This document shows, one piece after another, positions 1 through 8,110 of a stretch of DNA of 64,000 nt; positions within the stretch are counted from its first letter, which is position 1; the number at the start of each line of letters is the position of its first letter. The notes below the pieces were generated by a model. That model was not told the DNA's origin and ran no database searches. It saw only the letters and a program-made list of their open reading frames with translations. The translations under genes were made by a program, and so were the position numbers. Origin of the DNA: Halobacillus karajensis (GTDB taxonomy: Bacteria; Bacillota; Bacilli; Bacillales; Halobacillaceae); the NCBI RefSeq assembly GCF_900108515.1, contig NZ_FNWW01000002.1, forward strand, positions 186,001-250,000, written 5' to 3'.

Positions 1-2037
1 AGGCAAGTGATAAAAGACAAGTAAGAATAGAGCAACCGTTACGGTTTCTACAATCAACTGAGTAAGGGCTAAGTCTGGTGCTCTGTAGAGAACAAAAAGC
101 ATGGAGAGCCCATAACCAACGACTCCTAAAATAAGGATAGCAGCAATACGGTTATTGGTGATTGCTGTTCCCACAGCTGCAATTACCATCATTATTGCTA
201 CTAGTATTTCCGGGGTCGTTATCTCAGCTACATTGGATGTATCGATTGTGAATCCACCTGTAATAGCCATAAATGCAAAAGAAATGACGATGATTGCAGC
301 AAGAATAAGACGGACATAACGTCCTAGTGAACCGTTCATATATCCTTTTGTAATGTTCTTAGAATAGCGTTCCATACGGTCCACCGTACCATCATAAACC
401 TTATTCATACTGAGCACACCTGGTACGAATCGATAGACAGGTGCCCATACTTTTCTCGATAGAGCTAATATACTTCCAAATACTACTACAGTAATTGACA
501 TAATAAATGGAGGGATAAAACCATGCCAGAAATAAATGTGTTTCTCTTCTAACACCGCTCCCTTAACAGATTCTGCTGCATGAGCAATGAATGGTTCGTT
601 GATCAGGCTTGGAAACAGTCCAATAATAATTACGCCTGCAACGAGAATAATCGGTGAGATCAACATCCCAATAGGAGCTTCATGCGGCTTCTTTGGTAGT
701 TCCTCTAAATGAGACTTCCCGCGAAAAGTCCCGAAGAAGAAGTACATAGAGTATACAAACGTGAAAATACTACCAAACACAGCCAAGTAAGGTATGCTTG
801 CCTGTAAGAACCCTGCAAATCCTGTACTTGCTGCCTCCAAATGTAAAGAAGATTCAAAAAACATTTCTTTACTATAGAAACCATTTAAGAAAGGTAAAGG
901 CAGTCCAGCCATGGAAAAAGAAGCGATAATAGCAAGGGTTGCTGTCATAGGCATAAACGTCATTAAACCGCCTAGCTTCCGTATATCTCTCGTACCTGCT
1001 TCGTGATCCACAATTCCTGCTATCATAAATAAGCTTCCTTTAAACGTAGCATGGTTAAGAATATGGAACACTGCACCGAAAATAGCAACTTTCGTACCGA
1101 ACCCAAGCATAGCCATAATCATTCCGAGCTGACTGATTGTTGAAAATGCTAGAATTCCTTTTAAATCTATTTGTCTTACTGCCATATAAGATCCCCAACA
1201 CAAGGTTACGATACCCGCGAGCGAAACGATAATAAAAAACCATTCATTCGCTGAGAGCATTGGAGAATAACGGGCTACTAAATAGATTCCAGCTTTAACC
1301 ATCGTTGCTGAGTGCAAGTATGCACTAACGGGTGTTGGAGCTTCCATAGCATCCGGAAGCCAGATATGAAATGGAAACTGAGCCGACTTTGTAAAGGCAC
1401 CCAACAATAATAAAATAAGGATTAACGGGAAAAATTCACTATTAAGTATCAGTTGTTGCTGATCAATCATTCCCTGGATACTTGTTGTATTGGTAAGAAT
1501 ACTCATGAAAATAAGTGCACCAAGTAAACTCAATCCACCAAATACGGTAATAAGCATTGATTTTAATGCCCCATACCTTGATTCTTTCTTATAGTTCCAA
1601 AATCCGATCAATAAGAACGAAGATAGGGATGTAAACTCCCAAAAGCTATAAAGAGCAAATACATTATCTGAGAGGACAACCCCGAGCATAGAACCCATGA
1701 ATATTAAGAAATATACATAAAAATGTCCCAGTTGCTCTGATTTATGCAAATAAAAAATCGAGTAAAAAGCAACTAGGGAGCCTATACCGCTGATCAAGAG
1801 TACAAATAGTAAACTTAATCCATCCAAATGGAAGACCATATTGATATCAAGTGATGGAATCCAAGAGTATTCATGGATAACAGGTTCAAATCCTGTCCCT
1901 AAAAAGCGTACAAAATAAATAAACACGAGTACAGGTACGATTGTGACAAAAAAACCTGTATGTACTTTATCTTTCCACTTACTTAAAAATGGAATGAAAA
2001 TAGCAATAATAAAAGGCAATAATACAGCCACCAGCAT
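1..2037 (-). CDS. mrpA: Na+/H+ antiporter subunit A, 5' part (MrpA)
   Basis: First 679 codons of the large subunit of the multi-subunit Mrp cation/proton antiporter, which exports Na+ in exchange for H+ at the cell membrane; the gene runs off the left edge. The translation is almost entirely membrane segments, with the complex-I-like WEFTSLSSF motif near residue 130, the proton-antiporter core with PFHIWLPDAMEAPTPVSA, and the MbhD-type segment (RAPDLALTQLVVE) at the visible C-terminal end. The rest of that region and mrpB-G should lie beyond position 1. ATG at 2037 follows AAAGGAGGAAC. Related ND5-type subunits look alike in the core, but the MbhD segment favours MrpA. Confidence 0.93.
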   Translation of the reverse strand, partial: MLVAVLLPFIIAIFIPFLSKWKDKVHTGFFVTIVPVLVFIYFVRFLGTGFEPVIHEYSWIPSLDINMVFHLDGLSLLFVLLISGIGSLVAFYSIFYLHKSEQLGHFYVYFLIFMGSMLGVVLSDNVFALYSFWEFTSLSSFLLIGFWNYKKESRYGALKSMLITVFGGLSLLGALIFMSILTNTTSIQGMIDQQQLILNSEFFPLILILLLLGAFTKSAQFPFHIWLPDAMEAPTPVSAYLHSATMVKAGIYLVARYSPMLSANEWFFIIVSLAGIVTLCWGSYMAVRQIDLKGILAFSTISQLGMIMAMLGFGTKVAIFGAVFHILNHATFKGSLFMIAGIVDHEAGTRDIRKLGGLMTFMPMTATLAIIASFSMAGLPLPFLNGFYSKEMFFESSLHLEAASTGFAGFLQASIPYLAVFGSIFTFVYSMYFFFGTFRGKSHLEELPKKPHEAPIGMLISPIILVAGVIIIGLFPSLINEPFIAHAAESVKGAVLEEKHIYFWHGFIPPFIMSITVVVFGSILALSRKVWAPVYRFVPGVLSMNKVYDGTVDRMERYSKNITKGYMNGSLGRYVRLILAAIIVISFAFMAITGGFTIDTSNVAEITTPEILVAIMMVIAAVGTAITNNRIAAILILGVVGYGLSMLFVLYRAPDLALTQLIVETVTVALFLLVFYHLP

Positions 2038-2240
2038 GTGGAACGTTCCTCCTTTGACATAACTTTCATCTATTTTTTATGGATTTTGGATGTTTGTAAT
2101 GATGTATTCACTCAATTGTAATCAAAAAAAGACTCATTATTCAACTGTAGTATACCGGCAAATTGATGTTGATAGACCCTATTTAGTTTACCCTTATAAA
2201 TAAGAAGAGAGACATCATTTGCTTAAATAAAAAAAGTAAT

Positions 2241-2272
2241 AAAAAAAACTCGTCCAGCATTAGCAGACGAGT
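2241..2272 (-). terminator. Intrinsic terminator after sda
   Basis: Minus-strand hairpin with arms ACTCGTC/GACGAGT (2248-2254 and 2266-2272) running into an eight-T tract, directly downstream of the sda stop. Confidence 0.8.
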
Positions 2273-2315
2273 GGAAATTGGAATTTGATGTCATTGTTTG
2301 TTAGATCATGTCAAA

Positions 2316-2483
2316 TTAACCTACATGAGAGATGTGCTTTTCTAAAAGGTGTTGGATCGACCGGTGGTTAATTTCCTTTTTGATTTGATCTATAAATTCT
2401 TCTGAAAGGTTGAGTTCAATGGCTTTGTGATAAGATTGTATTAGTAGGGAATCAGATAATTGCTTCATGCCGCTGTCACACAT
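2316..2483 (-). CDS. sda: Sporulation checkpoint inhibitor Sda
   Basis: Small protein of 55 residues (50 from the internal ATG) that matches Sda: a KQLSDSLLIQSYHKAIELNL helix followed by a second helix with FIDQIKKEINHRSI, the antiparallel hairpin that binds the sporulation kinase KinA and blocks its phosphorelay when replication is disturbed. I chose the ATG at 2483 because GGAGGTGA sits seven bases upstream; the ATG at 2468 would give the more usual length of about 50. It lies divergent to yqeG across a cluster of DnaA boxes, the arrangement known from B. subtilis, where DnaA activates sda. The gene has its own terminator. Confidence 0.9.
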   Translation of the reverse strand: MCDSGMKQLSDSLLIQSYHKAIELNLSEEFIDQIKKEINHRSIQHLLEKHISHVG

Positions 2484-2577
2484 GTGACAGTCACCTCCCG
2501 CTTGATTTGTATCTCTGAACGTTACAATTTTTAATGTATTCTTACCTTATCACGACCCTTATTTCGCCACAATATGG

Positions 2578-2680
2578 AAGTTATCTACATAAAAATGTAG
2601 ATAACTTTTGGTGATAGGTAGTTTAAATGAGTGATAACAAAGAAGTTACTGTGTGGAATATGTGTATAAACTTATCCACA
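2578..2680. promoter_or_regulatory. DnaA-box cluster with palindrome, sda-yqeG divergent region
   Basis: Two perfect 9-mers of the TTWTNCACA type lie here: TTATCCACA at 2672-2680 and TGTGTATAA (reverse strand) at 2661-2669. One-mismatch copies occur at 2581-2589, 2596-2604 and 2652-2660. The two at 2581 and 2596 are the halves of a perfect 13-bp inverted repeat (2578-2590 and 2595-2607, AAAA spacer). DnaA binding upstream of sda is established in B. subtilis; the call here rests on sequence alone. The rest of the 2484-2807 gap holds the yqeG promoter and no gene. Confidence 0.75.
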
Positions 2681-2733
2681 ACCTAGATTTGTCGTTAATT
2701 GTCGAACGATTTTTGTTCTTGTGAGAACTCTTT

Positions 2734-2762
2734 TTGAAACATGTCTCAATTTTGTATATGAT
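2734..2762 (+). promoter_or_regulatory. Sigma-A promoter of the yqeG operon
   Basis: TTGAAA (2734-2739), 17-bp spacer, TATGAT (2757-2762), about 45 bp before yqeG. Confidence 0.65.
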
Positions 2763-2807
2763 GGTGAAGGAGATTTTGCCGTTGTTATGAGGAGATGAAC
2801 TGATTAG

Positions 2808-3332
2808 ATGCTGAAAAACTTTTTACCAGATGAACATGTACCGAGTGTTTTTGATATTGAACCGGAAAAATTAAAAGATAAGGGTATTAAAGGTGTGGTA
2901 ACAGATCTTGACAATACTCTTGTCGCTTGGGATGTCCCTGATGCTACTGACGAAATTAAGCAATGGTTCAAGCAAATGAATGACCATGGAATTCAAGTGA
3001 CGATTGCTTCTAACAATAATGAAGCACGGGTAAAGCTTTTCTCTGAACCACTTGAAGCAACATTTATTTACAGTGCTAAAAAACCATTGTCTAAAGCTTT
3101 TAGACAAGCTCAAAAACAGATGAAACTCAAAAAAGATGAAGTTGTTGTAATAGGAGATCAGCTACTTACAGATGTACTTGGAGGAAATACTGCAGGGTTT
3201 CATACTATATTAGTTGTTCCTATCGTAGAAACCGACGGGTTTGTGACAAGGTTTAACAGGAAGATTGAGAGAAGGATATTAAACTGGATGAGAAGAAAAG
3301 GGAAAATCACATGGGAGAGGAGCGATTCATGA
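2808..3332 (+). CDS. yqeG: HAD-family phosphatase YqeG
   Basis: A 174-residue HAD superfamily (class IIIA-like) phosphatase; the physiological substrate is not known. The nucleophile motif DLDNTL is at residues 33-38, the second motif is IASNNNE near 66, and VIGDQLLTDVLGGN near 132 carries the acidic Mg2+ ligands. Length and start (MLKNFLPDEHVPSVF) match B. subtilis YqeG. The AGGAG at about 2789 lies 13 bases from the ATG, longer than ideal, but no better start is in frame. First gene of an eight-gene operon; its stop overlaps the yqeH start (ATGA), so the two are translationally coupled. Confidence 0.9.
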   Translation: MLKNFLPDEHVPSVFDIEPEKLKDKGIKGVVTDLDNTLVAWDVPDATDEIKQWFKQMNDHGIQVTIASNNNEARVKLFSEPLEATFIYSAKKPLSKAFRQAQKQMKLKKDEVVVIGDQLLTDVLGGNTAGFHTILVVPIVETDGFVTRFNRKIERRILNWMRRKGKITWERSDS

Positions 3333-4432
3333 TGTCCGAAATACAATGTCAAGGATGCGGAGCCGCTATTCAGACAACAAATCCAGACCAACCAGGCTAT
3401 GCACCTGCATCTGCCCTAGAGAGGGAAGACATCATTTGTAAGAGATGCTTCCGGTTAAAGCATTATAATGAAGTGCAGGATGTGCCATTCCAAGATGATG
3501 ACTTCTTGGAGATGCTGAATCAAATCAGTGATACAAAGGGACTTGTGGTTCAACTTGTAGACATTTTTGATTTTAATGGAAGTTTTATCTCAGGTTTAAA
3601 ACGCCTGACGGGGAACAACCCTGTTATTCTAGTCGGAAATAAAATGGACGTTCTTCCAAAGTCAGTCAATCATGGGAAAGTGAAACACTGGCTTAAACGT
3701 TCAGCTAAGGAAAATGGTTTGACGGTTGAGGATGTCTATTTGATTTCTGCTGAAAAGAATCAAGGGATTGAAGAATTGTCTCAAGCGATTGACCGCTACA
3801 GAAAAGGAGATAATGTTTATGTGGTAGGGACCACTAATGTAGGAAAATCGACATTCATTAACACCCTTATTTCCAACACTTCCGGTGTGAAAGATGCGAT
3901 AACCACTTCTTATTTCCCTGGCACCACATTAGGGTTTATAGATATCCCGCTTGATGAAAAAAGCTCTCTCTTTGACACGCCTGGTGTAATTCAACGTCAT
4001 CAAATGGCTCATTATGTCTCGGATAAGGACTTAAAACAGATTACCCCTCGTAAAGAAGTGAAACCAAAAGTGTATCAATTGAATGAGGGGCAGACTCTTT
4101 ATGTAGGTGGACTTGCGAGACTCGATTTTGAATCTGGAGGTCGCAGTTCTTTCGTTTGTTATTTCTCCAATGAATTGAACATCCATCGGACAAAATTAGA
4201 AAAAGCGGATGAACTTTATAAGAACCATCTAGGGGAGCTGTTATCACCACCGGACCAAGAGACTCTTTCTAAGCTTCCCCCACTAAAGGGACATACGCTT
4301 AAAATTAAAGATGATAAAACAGACATTGTTTTCTCCGGTCTTGGATGGGTGACAGTACCGGAAGGCGGCATTACAGTGACTGCTCATGTTCCGGAAGGGG
4401 TAAAAGTCTCGCTGAGAGATTCGTTAATATGA
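3329..4432 (+). CDS. yqeH: Ribosome assembly GTPase YqeH
   Basis: A 367-residue circularly permuted GTPase needed for 30S subunit assembly. An N-terminal zinc finger (CQGCG at 6-10, CKRC near 36) precedes the G motifs in permuted order: NKMD (G4), SAEKN (G5), GTTNVGKST (G1), DTPG (G3). A C-terminal RNA-binding domain ends in FSGLGWVTV. I use the ATG at 3329, six bases after GAGAGGAG and overlapping the yqeG stop; a second ATG follows directly at 3332, and an upstream in-frame ATG at 3311 would lie before the ribosome binding site. Confidence 0.95.
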   Translation: MMSEIQCQGCGAAIQTTNPDQPGYAPASALEREDIICKRCFRLKHYNEVQDVPFQDDDFLEMLNQISDTKGLVVQLVDIFDFNGSFISGLKRLTGNNPVILVGNKMDVLPKSVNHGKVKHWLKRSAKENGLTVEDVYLISAEKNQGIEELSQAIDRYRKGDNVYVVGTTNVGKSTFINTLISNTSGVKDAITTSYFPGTTLGFIDIPLDEKSSLFDTPGVIQRHQMAHYVSDKDLKQITPRKEVKPKVYQLNEGQTLYVGGLARLDFESGGRSSFVCYFSNELNIHRTKLEKADELYKNHLGELLSPPDQETLSKLPPLKGHTLKIKDDKTDIVFSGLGWVTVPEGGITVTAHVPEGVKVSLRDSLI

Positions 4433-4444
4433 GGAGGGGATCAT

Positions 4445-5281
4445 TTGTATAAATTAGGTTTAATCGGCTATCCGGTTGGACATTCTATGTCTCCTTGGAT
4501 TCATGAAAATCTAATGAAACAACAAGGAGTAGAGGGGAAATATGAATTAATAGAAATTAAACCTGAAGAATTCGATGAGAAAGTGAAAATGCTAAAAACT
4601 AAAGAGTTAGACGGCTTTAATGTAACAGTTCCTTATAAAGAAAAAATTATCCCCTATTTAGACGGACTTGATCAGAGTGCCCGTCATTTAGGCGCAGTGA
4701 ATACTGTGAAGTTAACCAACGATGGATGGATGGGGTATAATACAGATGGACAAGGATTTGTTGATTCTTTAAGGAATCGATTTCCTGATATTTTTCATAA
4801 AGGATCTCAGACCTTGCTCTTAGGAAGTGGAGGGGCAGCACGAGGGATCTATGAAGCTTTAATGCGGTCTGAAATTACGAAGATCGACGTAGCAAACAGG
4901 ACCACAACAAGGGCCGAAGAGCTGATCCAAGATATCTCTGCTGGGATATCCTCTCAACCATTGACACTTAATCAAGCGGAAAGCACACTTGAAAATTATG
5001 ATTTAATTGTTCAAACAACCACTGTAGGAATGAGTCCTGGGCATGATCAAATGATTATGTCTCTGGATCACTTGACAAAGGGGACGGTTGTAAGCGATAT
5101 TGTTTACCGCCCGATGAAAACGAAATTTTTAAGCGAAGCAGATAAAAGAGAGGCTCGGCTGCATTTCGGTCATGAAATGTTACTGCAGCAAGCTGTTTAT
5201 GCTTTTAAAATATGGACGGACACTGAACCACAGGCAGTACCATTGCTTAAAGAGTTCGAACAGAAATTGAAAGGGGTATAG
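4445..5281 (+). CDS. aroE: Shikimate 5-dehydrogenase
   Basis: A 278-residue NADP-dependent enzyme that reduces 3-dehydroshikimate to shikimate in aromatic amino acid synthesis. The substrate-binding start GYPVGHSMSPWIHE is at residues 8-21, the catalytic lysine lies in NVTVPYKEK near 65, NTDGQGF near 99, and the nucleotide-binding loop LGSGGAARG near 127. The start is TTG, set by AGGAGGGG at 4432-4439. It sits between yqeH and yhbY as in other Bacillaceae and ends one base before the yhbY start. Confidence 0.95.
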   Translation: MYKLGLIGYPVGHSMSPWIHENLMKQQGVEGKYELIEIKPEEFDEKVKMLKTKELDGFNVTVPYKEKIIPYLDGLDQSARHLGAVNTVKLTNDGWMGYNTDGQGFVDSLRNRFPDIFHKGSQTLLLGSGGAARGIYEALMRSEITKIDVANRTTTRAEELIQDISAGISSQPLTLNQAESTLENYDLIVQTTTVGMSPGHDQMIMSLDHLTKGTVVSDIVYRPMKTKFLSEADKREARLHFGHEMLLQQAVYAFKIWTDTEPQAVPLLKEFEQKLKGV

Positions 5282-5282
5282 A

Positions 5283-5573
5283 ATGTTAACAAGTAAACAA
5301 AAAAAGTATTTGCGTGCAGCTTCTCACTCCATTCAACCGATCTTCCAGGTTGGAAAAGCTGGTGTAAATGAAAATATGACGAAACAAATCGATGAAGCGC
5401 TTGAAAAAAGGGAATTAATAAAAGTAAGCATCCTGCAAAACTGCTTTGAGGATAACCAAGAAGTCGCGAATGAAATCGTCGAAGCGACTGGTGCTCATAT
5501 TGTCCAAGTGATCGGCAATACGATTATCCTTTACAAAGAGTCAGAAGAAAATAAGCAAATTGAATTGCCATAA
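5283..5573 (+). CDS. yhbY: RNA-binding protein YhbY/YqeI (CRM domain)
   Basis: A 96-residue single CRM-domain protein of the kind that binds the large ribosomal subunit precursor. It shows the N-terminal LTSKQKKYLRAASH, the conserved GKAGV(N)ENM loop of the CRM fold near residue 24, and the C-terminal VIGNTIILYK strand. It is tightly packed between aroE and nadD; AAAGGGG upstream supports ATG 5283. Confidence 0.92.
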   Translation: MLTSKQKKYLRAASHSIQPIFQVGKAGVNENMTKQIDEALEKRELIKVSILQNCFEDNQEVANEIVEATGAHIVQVIGNTIILYKESEENKQIELP

Positions 5574-5587
5574 AAAGGGGAGGCTCT

Positions 5588-6160
5588 ATGAAGAAAATTG
5601 GAATTCTTGGCGGCACGTTTGACCCCCTTCACCAAGGCCACCTAATCATAGGGGAGTTTGCTCTTGAGGCTGTGAACCTAGATGAAGTATGGTTCATGCC
5701 CTCTTATATTCCTCCCCATAAACAAGAGTCAGCGACTAAACCTGAAGCCCGTCTTGAAATGGTAGAAAAAGCTATAGCTGATCATTCGTCTTTTCGTATA
5801 TGTGATGTGGAATTACGTAGAAAAGGGACATCCTATACGGTTGATACAATGGCCTACTTAAACAGTGTTTATCCAGACCACCATTTCTACTTTATCATCG
5901 GGGGAGATATGGTTGAACATTTGCCGAAGTGGAACCGTATTGAAGAACTTGTCAAAATGGTTGACTTCATAGGAGTACGAAGGCCAGGGTATGGATGGAC
6001 GGATGAGATCCCTGTCCATTTTGTCGATATTCCTTCCATAGATGTGTCTTCAACGATGATTCGAGAGCGCATTTCTAAGCGCAAGAGCGTACGATATTTG
6101 ATTCCGGGTGTTGTGGATTCTTTTATAAAGGAGCATTGTTTGTATGAAGATGACGCGTGA
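5588..6160 (+). CDS. nadD: Nicotinate-nucleotide adenylyltransferase
   Basis: A 190-residue enzyme that joins nicotinate mononucleotide and ATP to make deamido-NAD. The nucleotidyltransferase signature GGTFDPLHQGH is at residues 8-18, FMPSYIPPHK near 38 contacts the nucleotide, and SSTMIRERI near 158 is the C-terminal ATP-binding motif. Strong ribosome binding site AAAAGGGGAGG. The last 17 bases overlap yqeK. Confidence 0.95.
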   Translation: MKKIGILGGTFDPLHQGHLIIGEFALEAVNLDEVWFMPSYIPPHKQESATKPEARLEMVEKAIADHSSFRICDVELRRKGTSYTVDTMAYLNSVYPDHHFYFIIGGDMVEHLPKWNRIEELVKMVDFIGVRRPGYGWTDEIPVHFVDIPSIDVSSTMIRERISKRKSVRYLIPGVVDSFIKEHCLYEDDA

Positions 6161-6704
6161 AGAGGCGCTTGAATATGTACGACCTTCGCTGAAGGCACAC
6201 AGATACGAACATACGGTTAGGGTAACGGATACAGCCGTACAATTAGCCGAACGCTTTAAAGTGGATGTGAAAAAAGCTGAGCTGGCAGCTGCCTTTCATG
6301 ACTATGCAAAATATAAACCGTTGGATGTAATGAGGCGTTGGATTGTGAATGACCGACGTTTATCCAAGGATCTTCTTCATTACCATCACGAGTTATGGCA
6401 TGGCCCTGTAGGAGCTTTGATGCTGGAGCAGGAAATAGGATTAACAGACCCGGAAATCCTTTCTGCCATCAGTTGTCATACGACAGGAAAAACACACATG
6501 TCACTGTTGGATAAGGTTGTTTTTTTAGCCGATTATATGGAACCGGGCCGTAATTTTCCTGGTGTGGAAGAGGTACGCCATTTAGCAGAGAAAAACCTGG
6601 ATGAAGCGTGTGCATTAGCCCTGAAAAACACAATTGTTTTCTTAGTAGGTAAGGAAAGGACCGTTTATCCGGACACGTTTTATGCATATAATGGTTTAAT
6701 ATGA
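6144..6704 (+). CDS. yqeK: HD-domain Ap4A hydrolase YqeK
   Basis: A 186-residue HD hydrolase. The metal-binding residues appear in order: the histidine in HRYEHTVRV, HD in AAAFHDYAK near 51, the downstream HHELWHGP and CHTTGKT segments, and DYMEPGR. The B. subtilis family member has been reported to split diadenosine tetraphosphate symmetrically. Translation probably starts at ATG 6144, ten bases after AAAGGAG and inside the end of nadD; ATG 6150 is further from the site. A 51-base gap with a small GATC/GATC hairpin separates it from rsfS. Confidence 0.9.
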   Translation: MKMTREEALEYVRPSLKAHRYEHTVRVTDTAVQLAERFKVDVKKAELAAAFHDYAKYKPLDVMRRWIVNDRRLSKDLLHYHHELWHGPVGALMLEQEIGLTDPEILSAISCHTTGKTHMSLLDKVVFLADYMEPGRNFPGVEEVRHLAEKNLDEACALALKNTIVFLVGKERTVYPDTFYAYNGLI

Positions 6705-6755
6705 TCTCAAGATCATGGAAAAGATAGAGATAGGAATGAAAAAGGGAGGAAACTC

Positions 6756-7109
6756 ATGGAAAGTAAAGAATTAGTGAATTTAGCTGCACAGGCGTGCGAT
6801 GAAAAAAGAGCGCAGGACATTGTTGTACTCGATATGTCTGATGTTTCGTTAATCGCGGATTATTTTTTAATTTGTGAAGGTTCTAATGAACGCCAGGTGC
6901 AGGCAATTGCTAGAGAATTGAAAAACCAAGCAGAACAAAATGGTATCGAAGTGAAGCGGATGGAAGGATTTGAACAGGCACGTTGGGTCCTGGTTGACCT
7001 TAATGATATCGTTTGTCACATCTTCCATAAAGATGAAAGACACTATTATAACCTCGAAAGACTTTGGGGCGATGCGGACAATGTAACTGTAGAAGGGTTA
7101 GAAAGATAA
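6756..7109 (+). CDS. rsfS: Ribosome silencing factor RsfS
   Basis: A 117-residue member of the RsfS/Iojap family, which binds L14 and blocks joining of 30S and 50S subunits in starved cells. The family core is clear: VVLDMSDVSLIADYF near 24-38, RQVQAIA, the VKRMEGF and RWVLVDLNDIVCHIF block, and the closing YYNLERLWGDA. AAAGGGAGGAAACTC precedes the ATG. It is followed after one base by yqeM. Confidence 0.95.
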   Translation: MESKELVNLAAQACDEKRAQDIVVLDMSDVSLIADYFLICEGSNERQVQAIARELKNQAEQNGIEVKRMEGFEQARWVLVDLNDIVCHIFHKDERHYYNLERLWGDADNVTVEGLER

Positions 7110-7110
7110 T

Positions 7111-7839
7111 ATGAGTTATGGGGATATGGCCCATGTATATGACCTTCTTATGGAAGATGCACCATATGACAATTGGATCCAATTCACAAAACGAATGGTC
7201 CAGAAATACAAACCTCACACGCATCATATTCTTGATGTAGGGTGCGGCACTGGGGAAATAACCCACCGCTTATCCAATGAAGGTTTCCTCATGACCGGTT
7301 TGGATTTATCTTCAGATATGCTGACTGTAGCACAGCAGAAACACCCTAAATCAAATATTCAATGGCTTCAACAGGATATGACATCTTTGAATGGGTTGCG
7401 TGGGTATGATTGTATTGTCAGTTATTGTGATGTCGTTAATTATCTGGTGGATGATGACGATGTTCTCAGCGCTTTTCAATCCATCTATGAAGCCCTGAAT
7501 GAAGGTGGATTATTTTTGTTTGATGTGCATTCTATAGATCATATTCACAACGACCTGAGTGGTGGTACATTTGCTGAGGTACGGGATGAACTATCTTACA
7601 TTTGGTTTTGTGATCCAGGTGTGAGAGAAAATAGTGTGGTCCATGATTTAACTTTTTTTATTAAGGAGCAAGAAAAATATAAAAGGTTTGATGAAATTCA
7701 TGAACAGCGAGGGTATGATCTAGACACTTTAGAATCATGGCTTACTACCGCAGGCTTTCACGTTCAAGATGTATACGCTGACTTTAGTGAAGCCCCTTCC
7801 TTAGAGGGCGACCGTTGGATGTTCATATGTAAAAAATAA
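7111..7839 (+). CDS. yqeM: SAM-dependent methyltransferase YqeM
   Basis: A 242-residue class I methyltransferase of unknown substrate. The SAM-binding motif I LDVGCGTGEIT is near residue 40, the acidic end of strand 2 lies in MTGLDLSSDM, and the motif IV region is DCIVSYCDVVNYL. It is the last gene of the yqeG operon, followed at once by a terminator. No strong ribosome binding site is visible, so it is probably translated by coupling to rsfS. Confidence 0.85.
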   Translation: MSYGDMAHVYDLLMEDAPYDNWIQFTKRMVQKYKPHTHHILDVGCGTGEITHRLSNEGFLMTGLDLSSDMLTVAQQKHPKSNIQWLQQDMTSLNGLRGYDCIVSYCDVVNYLVDDDDVLSAFQSIYEALNEGGLFLFDVHSIDHIHNDLSGGTFAEVRDELSYIWFCDPGVRENSVVHDLTFFIKEQEKYKRFDEIHEQRGYDLDTLESWLTTAGFHVQDVYADFSEAPSLEGDRWMFICKK

Positions 7840-7849
7840 ATTTGACAAT

Positions 7850-7879
7850 AAAGAGTCCGTAGAATCGGACTCTTTTTAT
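7850..7879 (+). terminator. Intrinsic terminator of the yqeG operon
   Basis: Stem AAAGAGTCCG/CGGACTCTTT (7850-7859 and 7866-7875) followed by T residues. Confidence 0.85.
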
Positions 7880-8110
7880 TGTCCAGGAAATAATGAAAGT
7901 AATTCCTCCTAATGAATGGCCTGCACAGACCTGACAAGAGGCACCAGGAATACTTGTATAAGCTCTTGCAGGAGGGAAAAAGGCCCTTCTAGCTCTGGTC
8001 TTAAAACAGAAGATTTTATTTGTAGATCATCATATCATCATGAATGCCCTTAACTCATGATTTTTTGAATTTATTGGAGGAATATCGGATTGTTTGTCGA
8101 ATATAAATAC
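7880..8110. other. Convergent intergenic region with a second plus-strand terminator
   Basis: No gene of normal size. A plus-strand terminator-like hairpin (ATCATGA 8037-8043, TCATGAT 8055-8061, then TTTTTT) lies downstream of the yqeM terminator. Ahead of it is a bulged hairpin (AGCT plus AGGAGGG at 7961-7976 against CCCTTCTAGCT at 7984-7994). The two could be the body and end of a small RNA, or relics. Confidence 0.35.

Noticed and set aside
1055-1243. 62-codon frame inside mrpA
   Set aside because: Same strand as mrpA but another frame, without start signals; the mrpA frame is continuous there.
2706-2728. GAAC and GTTC motifs near the yqeG promoter as a LexA box
   Set aside because: Spacing is 7 bases (GAAC to GTTC) or the order is reversed; the Bacillus LexA site needs four.
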